From assembly GCA_007922305.1 (NCBI GenBank), contig ML677365.1, positions 18,729,241-18,793,240 on the forward strand: a stretch of DNA of 64,000 nucleotides. The letters run 5' to 3'. This document shows positions 32,890 to 44,583 of the stretch, in pieces. The stretch is from Dermatemys mawii. Taxonomy: Eukaryota; Chordata; Testudines; Dermatemydidae. The stretch's first letter is position 1, and each line of letters opens with the position of its first letter. A program made the translations under genes and the position numbers. The notes beneath the pieces are model-generated. The model made no database searches and had not been told where the DNA came from. It saw only the letters and a list, made by a program, of their open reading frames with translations.

Positions 32890-35800
32890 AGAGTTCTAAC
32901 TTAGGGAACTGTTAGAAATTGTTGTGAGAAGTCCTAGTGAGTTCCCACAGGTTCTCTTCATTCAGTGCTTCTGCATCCATAAGTGTCATTCAAAAAATGG
33001 GCTAGAAACCCTGCCACTGCCATTGCTGTTTTAGACAAGGAAAAATGATTACATGGTTCATATTCAAACAATGATAATTTGGTGCTTGTCTTGCATTATT
33101 TAAGTGCACATGCCTCCCATTGAAGACAGTGGAGGTTTTTGGTGCATGCAGGCTATGGGAGGGGGGACCAATACAATTAGAAAAAAGAAAATAAAACAGA
33201 AGGAGAATTAATTACTTTAGGCATTTTTCTGGATTTTTAATGAGGAAACTGAACTGTGAAATAGAACTACTGTATGTGAAATACTTTGACAGTTTAAAAA
33301 CTGTTATTCATATCTAGCAAGAATGCTAACTTTTATTGCTAATAGTAGAACCATTCCCAGAACCACAGTTCTCCAAGATGAAATGATATTTAGGGATGAC
33401 TTTGCTATTTGTAGCTACATTCTTCTTCTTGGGTTTTTTTTTTGTTCCTCATTACTCCCCATTTATTATGGTATTTGTTACTTATGATAAAAACAAGGGA
33501 GGAGCTATCGTATATCTCCCCACATCTTATCTGATCTTCCTGGGAATCAGCGGAACTGGCAGCTGCCTTCTTAATCCTTCCCTGTGTGTATACTTCAGCA
33601 GATGGCAACTTTCACCCAGCATCAATGGGCAGACGAGGGGCAGTTTGCTTTATGGAATGAAAAAGGTTTAACAAATGAAAGTGTGTAAATTATTACACTT
33701 TCCATGAGTTGCATGTAATGTTCAATACACATAATTATGACATGGCATCCTGTGATAGTAACACATTTCATTATATCACATGAATGTCTGTATATTTGTT
33801 TAATGTTTTCGATGGAGATTTAGCTTTTCCATCATACTGACCTATTTTTCCTAAGCCATGATGCACTTTTTCTAAGCAACTTGGCTGGAAAAATAAATGT
33901 CTACTTTTGATCCTTATTCTTAAAACAAACAAAATAAAAACATTAGAGTGGAAAGACTATGGTGGTGATTTTTCTTCTGTTTTTTTTTTTTTTTTAAAAT
34001 TTTCACTCTTTGTACCCAAGAAACAAGAAAAGGTAAGCCTAGCTTTTCTTTTTAGCAGGCACCTTTGAATGTATGAAATTTTCAAACACTGGGCCTCATC
34101 TTCAATTCCTTGAAGATGCAAAATTCACATTAGAGACAGTTGGATATTTTGGTGTGCAAGGTTTGAAAGATCAAGCCCACTGGGTTGTACAGAATATGTG
34201 GTCCTGTATGTAGAAGCTGTAAGAATTTGATCATAGGATCATTTTACTTCTTCTGTATTCACATATTTTATTTTCATTTGTAAATCCACACTTAGTGAAA
34301 TCCAGCTTGCATCCTAGTACACAATTTTTTATAGCCTAATCTTTTCCTTTGGAATTAAGGGTATAATACACATCCTAACTCTGGATATAAAATATCCAGA
34401 GTGTGGGGAAGTTGCACAGGGCCAAATTCTGTCACTCTTATTCATCATAAGTAGTACCTTAGGCCACATGTAGTCCTGTTAATTGCATGGGCTACTATTC
34501 AGGGCGAACAAGGGGTCATATTCAGACCTGGAATCAATTGCTATTTTCCTTTCTCATCTGGATAGTTTTACCAAAGAAGGCAGCTCCTTGCTTGAGTAAA
34601 AAAAGCAAGGTTTTCGCTCTGATATAAACATATGAAACTTCATTGATAGCAGTAGAGTTGCATCAGAGCTGAATTTGATCCAATGTGAATATGCAGTTCC
34701 TGCATTTTTCAGTTCCTGCAATATTCTTTTTGTCATATCTCTATTTATTATTTTAATTACAAATAGCTTAGTCTAGATGTCCTTCCTTTTCTTTTTATGT
34801 TTACAAAAGATTATCAGAAGTGTGATGGCAGCAGTTTGTTTTCTTGATGCTAAATAGTGTCAATTTTTTAAAATTGCAGCTCATCCTGAAAAGGACATTA
34901 TGCCTAATTAGACACCTCTGCCTGGATAAACAAAAGGGATATTGCATGTGAGCGAAATTTCAGTGGAATGCTCTGCAAGAACAAATTCTAAATTATATGT
35001 ACACTTATTTTTGGCTATCAGTGCAACAAGAATGTTTGGTTCCTCTGAAATATGTATAAACATTTGACCTCAGGTGCGCTTGGTTCACCTCCAACTATCA
35101 AATGAACTGATAACTGTAGCTAGTCAATAATCCAGGATTTAACTGGCTCAGGAGACATTAACATTAGTGTCCTACTGGTGATATCTAAATTAGATGGCAG
35201 TTAGGTATGTGTACACTAGAGCAGCCATTAGAGTGGGCAGATGTGCTAAACTAATGACTTATGGTGAGGATTGCTGCAAGGGGAGTTCCTGGAGAAAAAT
35301 GAGACTTTGGGTAATACAAAAGGGTGCTTTTCTACAAGCTATGTTTAATTGTAACAACAATGTATTTTTTACAAAAATTCATTTGCGGGGAAAAATAAGT
35401 AAATTATTAATTTAATTAACATAAAATATCTAATGTCGGTATATAAAGCCTATATTGTAATACCATTACACGTGAACAGTTTTTCTAATTATGTACATAC
35501 AATGGACCCAACCATAAATGCAATGTGGCATCATAATGTACAGTCAGGCCCTATTCACAGTACAACTAAAGCTTTACACATGTAGAGAATTAACCAGCAT
35601 TACTCCCATATCACAAAGAAAACTAAGTGCACAAGTGACCTACGTAGCAGCATCTCTGCAAAATATCAGGCAGATGCAGAGATTTATATACACTTTACAC
35701 ACCCCTGTGGAAATACCCATTTTATATCATTGATGGAGCAGATGTATTTTCCTGTGTGAACAGAATATAATCAGAACAATGTTTTCAATATATTCAAAAC

Positions 35801-37250
35801 AAGCAAATACACACACCATCCCTTAACTTTACTGGTAAACTGGCATGGATCGCAATGTCAAATCAGAGCTAATTAGAAGCTTTATTGTATACTATGACTA
35901 TATATTTACATGGGCATATTAGCAGAATTGTACTGAAAATCCTTATCCAGACCAGAATAAATCTTATGTTATGATTATAATTGGCAGTGATATAATACTC
36001 CCAACATAAGAATATGATTCCTTGGAAATTTTGATGTAGATTTCCAGTAGTTTTTGCCTCTGAACCTTTTAACTTTACTGCTATGGAAGAAGAAAAATCA
36101 AAACGGCTTTGGGGGAAAAATCCATCCTTAATAGAGCCTGTTAGAGTTATCAACCTAGTTGGTTATTATACATCTGTATGTGTGCATTTTGTAATCGGAA
36201 AGTGATTATTTTGCTTCAGATTTTGAACTTGTGGACTTTTAACTGTCTTAGTGTCATAACATAAAAATACACAAAACGTGGTACAGTTAATGTCTAATCA
36301 TAAACAACATAAAATTAAATGTGTATTTTTCTAATGTCGAGGCATTTGAATGAATCCTGTGGCACAAGCATGGACAATTATTTACAGATCCATGAATAAA
36401 ACATTTTCTATGCATAAACAGAATAGAGACATACGCGAAAAGAACAGAACATGTGCAGTAATGAATCAAGAAAGAAATTTATCCTTTAATCTTTTCCAGA
36501 CTTTGGATCATAGCATTTCAAGTGAAGCAGAATTACTCATAGTAATGTCCAGAGCCGTGCATAATTTACAGCCTATGTACTGCAGAGTTTTTAATCCTCA
36601 GTTTTGTATGAGCCCTGCAGATGGATAAATTATTGTTAGTCTTTCTAAGCCTTTGATACTTCACTGGCTTAGAAGGGGGGGGCATTGGTGTCCATAGATT
36701 TAAACACAGGATTAGCAAGATGTTACTGCTGAATTCAGGACAAAGGAAGCCAACATCAGAAAGCAAACAAATCACTCATGCTGTTTCTGGGTATCAGCTG
36801 GCAATAATGTTGCAAGGAACACCCTCATTCCAAGAAACCTGTAGCTTATGTAGTAACATAGATATTTGTCAGTATAACGAAAGCATAGGAGAATGGAAGA
36901 TATTATTTGGCAATAATTCAGGTAGCTGAGTTATCAAAGGGTTAAACATAATACAATTATTTCAACATGCCAGATGATATGGCAGCCAATTTTGAGATGT
37001 GAATTTTTAATGATAAATGAGTTTCTTGGATTTTCAGCATGCTCTTACTGAATGCTGGTCAGACAGTTTTGGCACACTTTACATGAAAAACCAAGAACCG
37101 TCAGACACACAATACTAAAGAGCTCATTTACATTGGCTAATAAAAATGAAGAGCTCTGGTTCTAGAACAGATTCTTATTGATATAACATTACAACCAATG
37201 AAATGATACAAGAAATGTCTACAATACAAAATGTGTCTCAAGATTATTTC
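32890..37250. other. No recognised feature
   Basis: A 4.4-kb AT-rich tract. A T15-17 tract is near 33980. A ggccaaattctgtcactctt segment near 34422 resembles other short reptile repeats. No open frame with a recognisable motif on either strand. Confidence 0.4.
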
Positions 37251-37654
37251 TCAGGGCTTGATTACACTGGCACTTTATATCGCTATAAAGCTGCCAAGAG
37301 CGCTATAACCTCCTACCCGTCCACACTGGTGAGGCACATAGAGCACTATAACCACGAAGTTATAGTATTACTGGTAATCCACATCCGCACAGGGAATAAG
37401 GGCTGTAGCACTGCTGCTGTAGTGCTACGGCGTGAATGTGGACACCCAATGCGCATTAATTGGCCTCCATCCCATCCCATAATTCCTGCTCGAGCCACTC
37501 TGCTCATCACTTTCAAACTCTTTTGTCCTGTCCCCAGGTGACCAAACATCAGACCTGCCCTTTAAATTTCCAGGGAAATTTGAAAATCCCCTTCCTGTTT
37601 GCGCCATCCAAGCGTGGAGTGCTCTCAGGGAATCCTTGCAGGTGATCGTTCTGC

Positions 37655-38218
37655 TTGATCATGACTCCACGTGCCATGCCTCCTTGCAATAGGCGATCCC
37701 CAGCATGGAGCAATAGCGAGGTGCTGGACCTCATCAATTGTTGGGGGGAAGAGGCTGTTCAGTCTCAGCTGCGGTCTAGCCGCAGGAATTATTATACCTA
37801 TGGGCAGATATCACGGGCCTTGACGGAAAGAGGCCATGAGCGGGACACTGCAGTGCCGTGTTAAGGTAAAGGAGCTTAGGAATGCATATCGCAAAGCCCG
37901 CGAGGCAAACGGCCGCTTTAGGGCAGCCCCGGTAACTTGCAGATTTTACAAAGAGCTGGACACAATACTTGGGGTGGGGGGGATCCTATATGCACTCCAT
38001 TGACCACCATGGACACTTCCGAGCCCACCAGTGCAAGAGGGGGGAGGAGGAGGAGGAGGACGAAGAGGAGGAGGAGGTGGCATCGACAGAGGCAGTGAGC
38101 CAGGGCACGGAGGACTTCCAGGAGGCATGCAGCCAGGAGCTGTTCTCCAGCCAGGAGGATGGAAGCCAGCTGCAGCATACGGCAGTTGTTGAGGGCAGAG
38201 CAACAGCAGATTGCGGAG
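37655..38218 (+). pseudogene. Harbinger Myb/SANT-like protein, exon 1 (broken)
   Basis: The first frame begins MIMTPRAMPP and contains a Myb/SANT-like trihelix domain: SPAWSNSEVLDLINCWGEE, then a RRNYYTYGQISRALTERGHE segment. A frameshift near 37850 moves the rest of the domain (QCRVKVKELRNAYRKAREAN, then TCRFYKELDTILG) to another frame, and a second shift near 37990 precedes an acidic Glu-rich tract (38040-38080) and QGTEDFQEACSQELFSSQED. A donor-like ag/gtaaag lies at 38218/38219. In PIF/Harbinger elements this protein binds DNA and brings the transposase to the nucleus and the transposon ends. The two frameshifts show it is dead here. Confidence 0.8.
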
Positions 38219-38292
38219 GTAAAGCTACTTTTCCAGGCACTGTGGTTTCTGACTATTTGGGCGAGGGTGGAAATGGATGCTTGCATGCCTGC

Positions 38293-38691
38293 CTACCTGT
38301 GCAATAGTGCATTGATGTAGTCTATCACATCGCGGTAATTGTCATCAGTGATTTCTTCAAAGCTCTCAATAAGAGCAGTGGCAATGCGCCTGCGCAGGTT
38401 TGTTGGAAGAGCCAGCGTGTTCCCCATCCCGGTCACGGTCACTAGCCCCTGCCACTGTGCTACGAGGGGCGGGGGGAGCATTGCTGCACTGAGGCAAGCT
38501 GCATATGGGCCTGAGCGGAAGCCACATTGCATTAGAATGCCCTCCCTTTCCTCATCGGTCACCCACAGCAGTGAGATCTTCCAGGATGAACACCTACGGA
38601 GAATGTTGGGACAGTTTTCAGTGTAGGGTTCCTGCCACTGATCTGTGCTCCCCCCCAAGGCAACCCATAGGACAGCACGGCAGGGAAACAA
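38293..38691 (-). CDS. Antisense ORF inside the presumed Myb intron (132 aa, unknown)
   Basis: An open frame on the minus strand lies wholly between the proposed Myb donor (38218) and acceptor (38910). It starts MFPCRAVLWVALGG and ends NYRDVIDYINALLHR. Its last third (LRRRIATALIESFEEITDD) is mixed hydrophobic-charged and looks more protein-like than most chance frames, but I recognise no domain. It has the same orientation as the transposase gene and would lie downstream of it. It may be a third Harbinger ORF, an alternative exon, or chance. Only comparison with other copies would decide. Confidence 0.3.
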   Translation of the reverse strand: MFPCRAVLWVALGGSTDQWQEPYTENCPNILRRCSSWKISLLWVTDEEREGILMQCGFRSGPYAACLSAAMLPPPLVAQWQGLVTVTGMGNTLALPTNLRRRIATALIESFEEITDDNYRDVIDYINALLHR

Positions 38692-38910
38692 TCAGTCCCC
38701 CTGCATCCCCAGATTACTCACCATGGCAGGGGCTCCTGTGAGTTCTGTGCTCTCTCCCTGGGACAGGCAAACTGGGGGTTTCTTTGGACAGGGAATGCGG
38801 GGGAATCATTGCCCTATGTGTTGTGTACAATGCTGCCTGTGTTTAATGTAACATTTTCTCTTGATGGGTTCGACCTTGACTTCTTTGCTACTGTTATGTG
38901 CCGCTGACAG

Positions 38911-39397
38911 GCTGAGAAGACTCAGGAGGAGACCACAAAAAAGTAAGGAGGATCTGCTACAACAAGTGATGCAACAATCTGTACAAGAAAATCGAATTGC
39001 ACAGAAGTGGAGGGAGAATGAAAGCAAGTTGAGGGAGAGGAAGTTCCGCCAGGAGAACACGACTCACCGGCGGGAAATAGCTGATAAGCTAGTCATATTA
39101 ATGGAGCGGCAAGTAGAGACTATGCAGCGGATCGCTGACATGCAGGAGGAGCAGTACCGGACTCGCCGTCCCCTTCATCAGTTGCCCCAAAACTCTTCCC
39201 CTTCTGGCCCTCTGTCCCCTCCAGCCTGCTATCACCAGCTTCCTGGGTATTACCACCCACAGCTGCCTCCAACCCCCGTGTCTTCACCGACCAACCCCCA
39301 AATCCAGGACCCTTATCCATTGCACTCAACCCCTGATAACATGCCTTATTGCCGTCCGGAAATGCGGTTCGGAGGACACAGCAATTGCAGAGTATGA
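38911..39397 (+). pseudogene. Harbinger Myb/SANT-like protein, exon 2 (coiled coil)
   Basis: The frame after a pyrimidine-rich acceptor (ccgctgacag, ending 38910) reads LRRLRRRPQKSKEDLLQQVM, then a charged, heptad-like helix (RENESKLRERKFRQEN, VILMERQVETMQRIADMQEE) and a Pro-rich tail ending at 39397. This C-terminal coiled coil follows the SANT domain in turtle Harbinger-associated Myb proteins and probably serves oligomerisation. The upstream Met at 38861 lies in the presumed intron, so that start is not favoured. The phase of the proposed junction does not fit the frame of exon 1 as read here, in keeping with indel damage. Confidence 0.65.
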
Positions 39398-39636
39398 GAT
39401 CCGGACATACTCCAATCTCTGACTGACCCCATCCCACCCCAATCGCACCTCACCCGCTTCCACCACAGATTCTGCATCCATAACCTTTCCTTTCAGCAAA
39501 TGAAGTAGCTGTTCAATAAATGAATTGTCTTTTTAATCAATGGATTTTTTTTATTCATAGTATATAGATTACTAATGCCTAAAGAAAAACACATGCCTTA
39601 GTCTATGAACAATGAGCCCTCTCGCTGCACTTCCCA

Positions 39637-41041
39637 TTAGAACTGGCTTTCAGCCTCAAAATGCTCCCTCAAGGCATCTCTGATCCTTGCAGCCTCATGC
39701 TGGGCCCCTCCAAGAGCCCTGCTCTCTGGCTGTGCATACATGGTCTCCAGGTGTTGAACCTCCAAGGACCATGCCTGAGTGAAGCCTTCGCCCTTCCTTT
39801 CACAAAGATTATGTAGGACACAGCATGTGGAAATAACCGCAGAGATACTTCCCTCAGCCAAGTCTAGCTTCCCATAAAGACAGTGCCAGCGCACTTTGAA
39901 ATGCCCAAAAGCACACTCCACAGTCATTCGACACCGGCTAAGCCTGTAGTTGAACCTTTCCTGGCTGTGTTCCAGGCTCCCTGTGTAGGGTTTCATGAGC
40001 CATGGTATTAAAGGGCAAGCAGGGTTGCCAAGAATCACAGTGGACATTTCTACTTCCCCCACGGTGATCCTTTGCTCTGGGGAAAAAAGTTCTAGCTTGC
40101 AGCTTCCTGAACAGGCCGGTGTTGCGGAAGACGCATGCATCATGCACCTTTCCCGACCAGCCTGCATTAATGTCAGTAAAACATCCACGGTGATCCACAA
40201 GCGCCTGGAGAACCATGGAGAAGTACCCCTTTTGGTTAATGTACTCGTCTACTAGATGGTCGGGTTCCAGCATAGGTATATGGGTCCCATCTATCGCCCC
40301 TCCACAGTTAGGGAAATCAATTTGCTCAAAGCCAGCCATGATGTCATGCACATTACCAAGAGTCATGATTTTTCATAGCAGGATGTGATTAATGGCCCTG
40401 CACACTTGCATCAACACGACTCCAACGGTTGACTTTCCCACCCCAAAGTGGTTGGCCACTGATTGGTAGCTGTCTGGGGTGGCCAGCTTCCAGATTGCAA
40501 TAGCCACCCGCTTCTCCACTGGGAAGGCAACTCTCAATTTCGTGTCCTTGCGTTGCAAGGCGGGGGCAAGTTCAGCACACAGTCCCATAAAAGTGGCTTT
40601 TCTCATGCGAAAGTCTTGCAGCCACTGCTCATCATCCCAGACTTGCATGATGATGCGATCCCACCAGTCAGTGCTAGTTTCCCGTGCCCAGAAGCAGCGT
40701 TCCATGGCCATAAGCACGTCCGTTAGTGAGACAAGCAGTTTCGTGTCAAATGCGTTCAGTGCCTCAATCTCGTCTTTAGACCCCTCACTGTCACCTTGCA
40801 TGTCAAGGATTAACTCCACCGCGCTGCGAGATGTGCTGGTGAGACTCATCAGCATGTTCCTAAGCAGTCGGGGCTCCATTACGGCACACCAAAATGGACA
40901 ATGGAGCGTGCCTCGCTGAAGCCGTTGAAAGATGGTGCCAGAGGTGGACGGAAACACAGGGAGTGCTGGGATGTGACGCGAAGCATCCAGGGAGCTGGAA
41001 CAGGATGCAGAATGCCCAACAAGCAACGCCCCCCTTCCCAC
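39637..41041 (-). pseudogene. HARBI1-like DDE transposase of PIF/Harbinger (broken)
   Basis: Minus-strand gene in three pieces. N-terminal part (likely start MEPRLLRN at 40879, with extra open sequence to 41041) contains a helix-turn-helix segment near its end: SYQSVANHFGVGKSTVG. A single TGA at 40373-40375 interrupts the frame, which resumes in phase with MTLGNVHDIM. The catalytic core follows: GGAIDGTHIPM with the first Asp (near 40297), GWSGKVHDACVF with the second Asp (near 40135). A frameshift near 40060 leads to the frame with the Glu in RMTVECAFGHFKVRW (near 39915), ending EHFEAESQF. All three DDE residues survive. Damage is limited to one nonsense and one frameshift change, so the copy is fairly young. 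It would act with the Myb/SANT partner from the same element. Confidence 0.85.
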
Positions 41042-41251
41042 AAGTCATTGCGCCAGATTGGGAAGAGCTGCTCTGTGGGATACCTGCCCTAATGCGCTGC
41101 TCCCAATGCCACCTGAAGTGCCGCAAATGTGGCCACGCTATACCGCTGGTGGGTGTCAGTGTGGCCATGCTATATCGCTATAGCTATAGTTGTATATGAG
41201 GACAGCTATAACCAATAGCGCTATAAACCTATAAGTGTAACCAAGCCCTCA

Positions 41252-42000
41252 GAACACCTCAGGCCTTTCTCAAAGCCCAGAGCTTTCTATTAGCAAAATT
41301 TAAACTGATGCTTTACCCTGACCAGCTGAAAATCCAGTAATTATGAGTCATACTCTCAACAGTATATACATCAGCCTAACTGCATTGCTGTCAATAGAAC
41401 TGGACCTAGCTACACAGCTGTGAGTCTGTCCCTAAATATCTGTATTAGGTCAGATTTAGAGGATTCTGTTTTAGTTTCTCCAGTTTTTTTCAAGGACTGA
41501 GGATTTGTGGAACTGTAATGACAATTTACGAGCTCATTCACAAAAACTATCTACTCATGCTTTACCATAATAATTGATTATAAGGAAAAAATAATTGATC
41601 AGAAGTGGTTGAAAGTCAAAATTTTTCCCTTCCTTGGGAACTTCCAACATTTTGGAAAAAAATGCATTCCATTTCAGAATGAAAAGTAGAAATTTTGCAG
41701 TTGCATATAGCAGGGAAATTATGAAAAATTAATTTAGAAATTGAAAGTTGTTTTGAGAATATCTAAATTAATCTGTGTCTGGGCGCTCAAGCCCTGAGGC
41801 TCCCAGCTCAGCAGTGGCACCCAGGATCCCTGCTGTGGAGCTAGAAATCTAGACCCCAAGAACCTTGTCTAGAGTGGGGCTCCCAGAGATGCTAGTCTCC
41901 TGGCTCCACAGCAGGGAGTCTAGAAGGTCTGGAAGTTCTAGTGTGCCTCTGTCAGAGCTGTGGACTCTCAAAGCTCTAAGGTCCTGACGCTGATGAAGTC
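41252..42000. other. Mostly unrecognised; possible old repeat at 41760-41990
   Basis: The interval 41760-41990 is GC-richer (gctcccagctcagcagtggc, ctccacagcagggagtctag) and looks repeat-like with imperfect inverted parts, but I found no ends. The rest is AT-rich. Confidence 0.3.
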
Positions 42001-42790
42001 CACCAGGAAGGTGGGTTTGCAGAGCCATTGGCCATTATCTTTGAAAACTTGTGGCAATTGGGGGAGGTCCTGGGCAATTCGAAAAATGCAAATATAGTGC
42101 CCATCTTTGAAAAAGGGAAGATGGAGAATACAGAGAACTACAGACTGGTCAGCCTCACTTCAGTCCCTAGAAAAATCATGGAGCAGGTCCTCAAGGAATC
42201 CATTTTGAAGCACTTCGAGGAGAGGAAGGTGATCAGGAACAGTTAACATTGATTTACCAAGAGCAAGTCATTCCTGAACAACCTCATTGCCTTCTGTGAT
42301 GAGATAAACTGGCTCTATGGATATGGGAAATGTGGTGGATGTGATGTATCTTGATTTTAGCAAAGCTTCTGATATGGTCTCCCACAGCATTCTTCCCAGC
42401 AAGTTAAAAAAGTATGGACTGGATGAATGGACTATAAGGTGAATAGAAAGCTGGCTAGATCTTTGGGCTCAATGGGTTGTGACTAATTTAGTTGGGAATC
42501 AGAGAAGTAGCTGTGTTAGTTTGGATCTGCAGAAGTGACAAAGAGTCCTGTGGCACCTTAAAGACTAACAAAAGTACTGAATCATACGCTTTCGTGGGCT
42601 AATACCCACTTTATCGGAAGCGGGTATTAGCCCACAAAAGTGTATGCTTCAGTACTTTTGTTAGTCTTTAAGGTGCCACAGGACTCTTTGTCGCTTAATT
42701 TAGTTGGGTTTGGTTCTGCTTTGAGTGGGAGGTTAGACTAGATCACCTCCTGAGGTCTCTTCCAACCCTAATCTTCTGTGATTCTATGGA
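42001..42790 (+). pseudogene. CR1 LINE, internally deleted, with 3' tail
   Basis: The 5' part encodes CR1 RT blocks: PLAIIFENLWQLGE, then NYRLVSLTSVPRKIMEQVL (42136-), a decayed GFTKSKS region, and a CDVSxFxQSF stretch corresponding to the first Asp block. Coding similarity stops near 42440 and resumes directly with the CR1 3' end (ggttagactagatcacctcc, ttctgtgattctatg). The palm FADD and thumb regions are missing by internal deletion. A 199-bp palindromic element lies within the tail (42497-42695). Confidence 0.8.
42497..42695. mobile_element. Palindromic interspersed element in CR1 (199 bp, 13-bp direct repeats)
   Basis: Two 71-bp arms (42537-42607 and 42622-42692) are inverted copies with about four mismatches, joined by a 14-base loop. 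Each arm holds ctgtggcaccttaaagacta and the segment gtgggctaatac. Flanking direct repeats taatttagttggg (42484-42496, 42696-42708) are identical over 13 bp. The arm sequence is a very common turtle/crocodilian repeat. A 13-bp duplication suits insertion by a LINE-driven mechanism better than a cut-and-paste transposon. A 40-bp unpaired left part (gtagctgtgttagtttggat region) precedes the left arm. Confidence 0.75.
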
Positions 42791-44213
42791 AGCTGCCGAG
42801 GAACTGGGTGACGAGGTGGCAGGTAGTATTCCAAAGGATCTCTGCCTGTTTTCCTTCAGAAGATTTATCAAAATTGGCATGTTCCCAAGAAATGTTTAGA
42901 TTTAGATGCATCTGCATTTTCTGATGGAAAAGTGCTTCATCAGAAAATTTCCAACGAGTTCTATAATTGATACAGCATTAAGGCGTTAAAGCAATCATCC
43001 ACACAGGTGTCTAGTGTGTACTATGTCCTACCATGTGAAGAACCCGAGTCTAAGGGCTACAAGATCAATCAGACAGTGAATAGCACAGAACAGAGACAAA
43101 GGAGTAGGGAGAAATAAGACTGGCAATTGGAAGAGAAACTGACACTGCAAGAGGATTTAAACAAGTACAATGTGAAAATCACCATGTGATTATCATGCCA
43201 TTTTTGTAACCAAGTTTTGTCTGTTTTCACAGACCCAACATTTTCATTAAATCACTAATTTGGTTGTGAAAGATAAGGAAATCCTTGACACTTGCATGGT
43301 TTAGTAATGAAATCCATTTCACTTCAAAATGGTCATGTTCTCCTTGGAAATTATGCAGTTTAATGCAAAATCAGGACCCATTTCCAATTGATAATGTAAT
43401 TTAAAAATTGCTCAGATGTTTAGTCCTTTGAATGTAGTACAAATATTTTGCAAACCTTTCCTGAAAACCATGATGGAAGAGAGACAAGGATCTTGGAGAA
43501 AAATGATAAGCAAGGCTGAGGAGGAAAAAGGAGAAGGGAGACCATCAAGCTACTGCACAGCTCTTATCTTTCAAAATGGAGGAGAAAGGTAGGGAAATTG
43601 CTGATTTAAAAGTGAGAAAATATCTGCTAGAAAGATGGAGAAGGGAAAAGAGAAACAGAAAGATGAAGAGGATAGAGTGAAAAGAAGGGATAAATATACA
43701 ACAAAGAGGCAGAAGATTGCTGATGACCTGGGTCTTGGATGAGCCTCTTACTATTGGAGCATGTCTTTAATCCCTGTAAAGGAGGACCTTGGCATTTCAC
43801 AGGTAAACCAGTAGCTAAAGATTTAATCTGAAGCCTATTGAAGTTGAGTGTCTTTCCACTGATTTAAGTGGGTTTTTAATCCACTTCAGCTGCAGGAGGT
43901 CAGTGGGGACCTAAAGATTTCCCACCCCTTTCTCCTCATAAACACTTGTTCTGTAAAGTTAGTTAATTAAGTCTGTGGTGTATCCCAAAGAATCATCTCA
44001 CTATTCGTGAAATTGTTAGGGCAGCATTATATGTAGAGCGGTGATAATGGTGGTCAGGAACAGGTTAAATGTGTGGAAGAAGCAGCAAAAAACTGTTTCA
44101 TAACCCATGCCAAAAAGGGATGGTCAGCTTACCTTGTTGAAATTTTCAGCCCAGAGTTTGACTTGCAGGATCTGCCATGAGTGGATCTCTCTCCTTCCAG
44201 TCCTCATCAGTGC
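42791..44213. other. No recognised feature
   Basis: AT-rich, then purine-rich near 43500-43700. No motif or repeat end supported. Confidence 0.4.
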
Positions 44214-44221
44214 CTCTAGGT

Positions 44222-44575
44222 CAGGGGTCAGCAACCTTTTGAGGTGGTGTGCCGAGTCTCCATTAAATCAGTTAAATTTAAGGCTTTGCATGCCAGACCA
44301 GAAAGGGCGAGGCTTTGGACGGAAGGAGAGGGGTTGAGGGAGTCAGCCCACTGCCACTCTGGGGTTCCCCCCCGGCCCCTTGCCAGCTGGGGTCCTGCCA
44401 CCTGCCCCACTCAGCGCCTACTGCTAGTCTGTGTGGCAGTGGGCTGAGACCCCGGCTGGCAGGAGCCTGCGGGGGAAACCCCAGAGTGGCGGCACGCTGA
44501 GCTCTCTGCCGCATGCCAGCAGAAATTGGCTCGCATGCCACCTTTGGCACGCATGCCGTAGGTTGCCGACTCCTG
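44222..44575. mobile_element. Non-autonomous hAT element (354 bp)
   Basis: Perfect 8-bp duplication CTCTAGGT (44214-44221, 44576-44583) and terminal inverted repeats caggggtcagcaacct / aggttgccgactcctg. Inside, the left gtgtgccgagtctcc segment and a right tcgcatgccacctttggcac segment recall the 51164-51473 element. Several short frames on both strands are composition artefacts. Confidence 0.85.
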
Positions 44576-44583
44576 CTCTAGGT

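Larger units (their letters stand above)
37254..41248. mobile_element. PIF/Harbinger DNA transposon, nearly full length (3995 bp)
   Basis: Terminal inverted repeats gggcttgattacact (left) and gggcttggttacact (right, reversed) agree at 14 of 15 bases, flanked by the 3-bp duplication TCA (37251-37253, 41249-41251). Subterminal blocks with tatatcgctata occur in both ends. It encodes the two proteins expected of this superfamily in convergent arrangement: a Myb/SANT-like protein on the plus strand (37655 onwards) and a HARBI1-type DDE transposase on the minus strand (from about 40879 down to 39637). Both genes are broken, so the copy is not autonomous now. Confidence 0.9.

Noticed and set aside
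38041..38086. (GAG)n run as an independent microsatellite
   Set aside because: It lies in line with the acidic region of the Myb/SANT protein and is explained by coding for Glu.
37918..38286. 122-codon minus ORF over the Myb exon
   Set aside because: Shadow of the plus-strand Myb frame. It is leucine-rich because it is antisense to the acidic and coiled-coil coding sequence.
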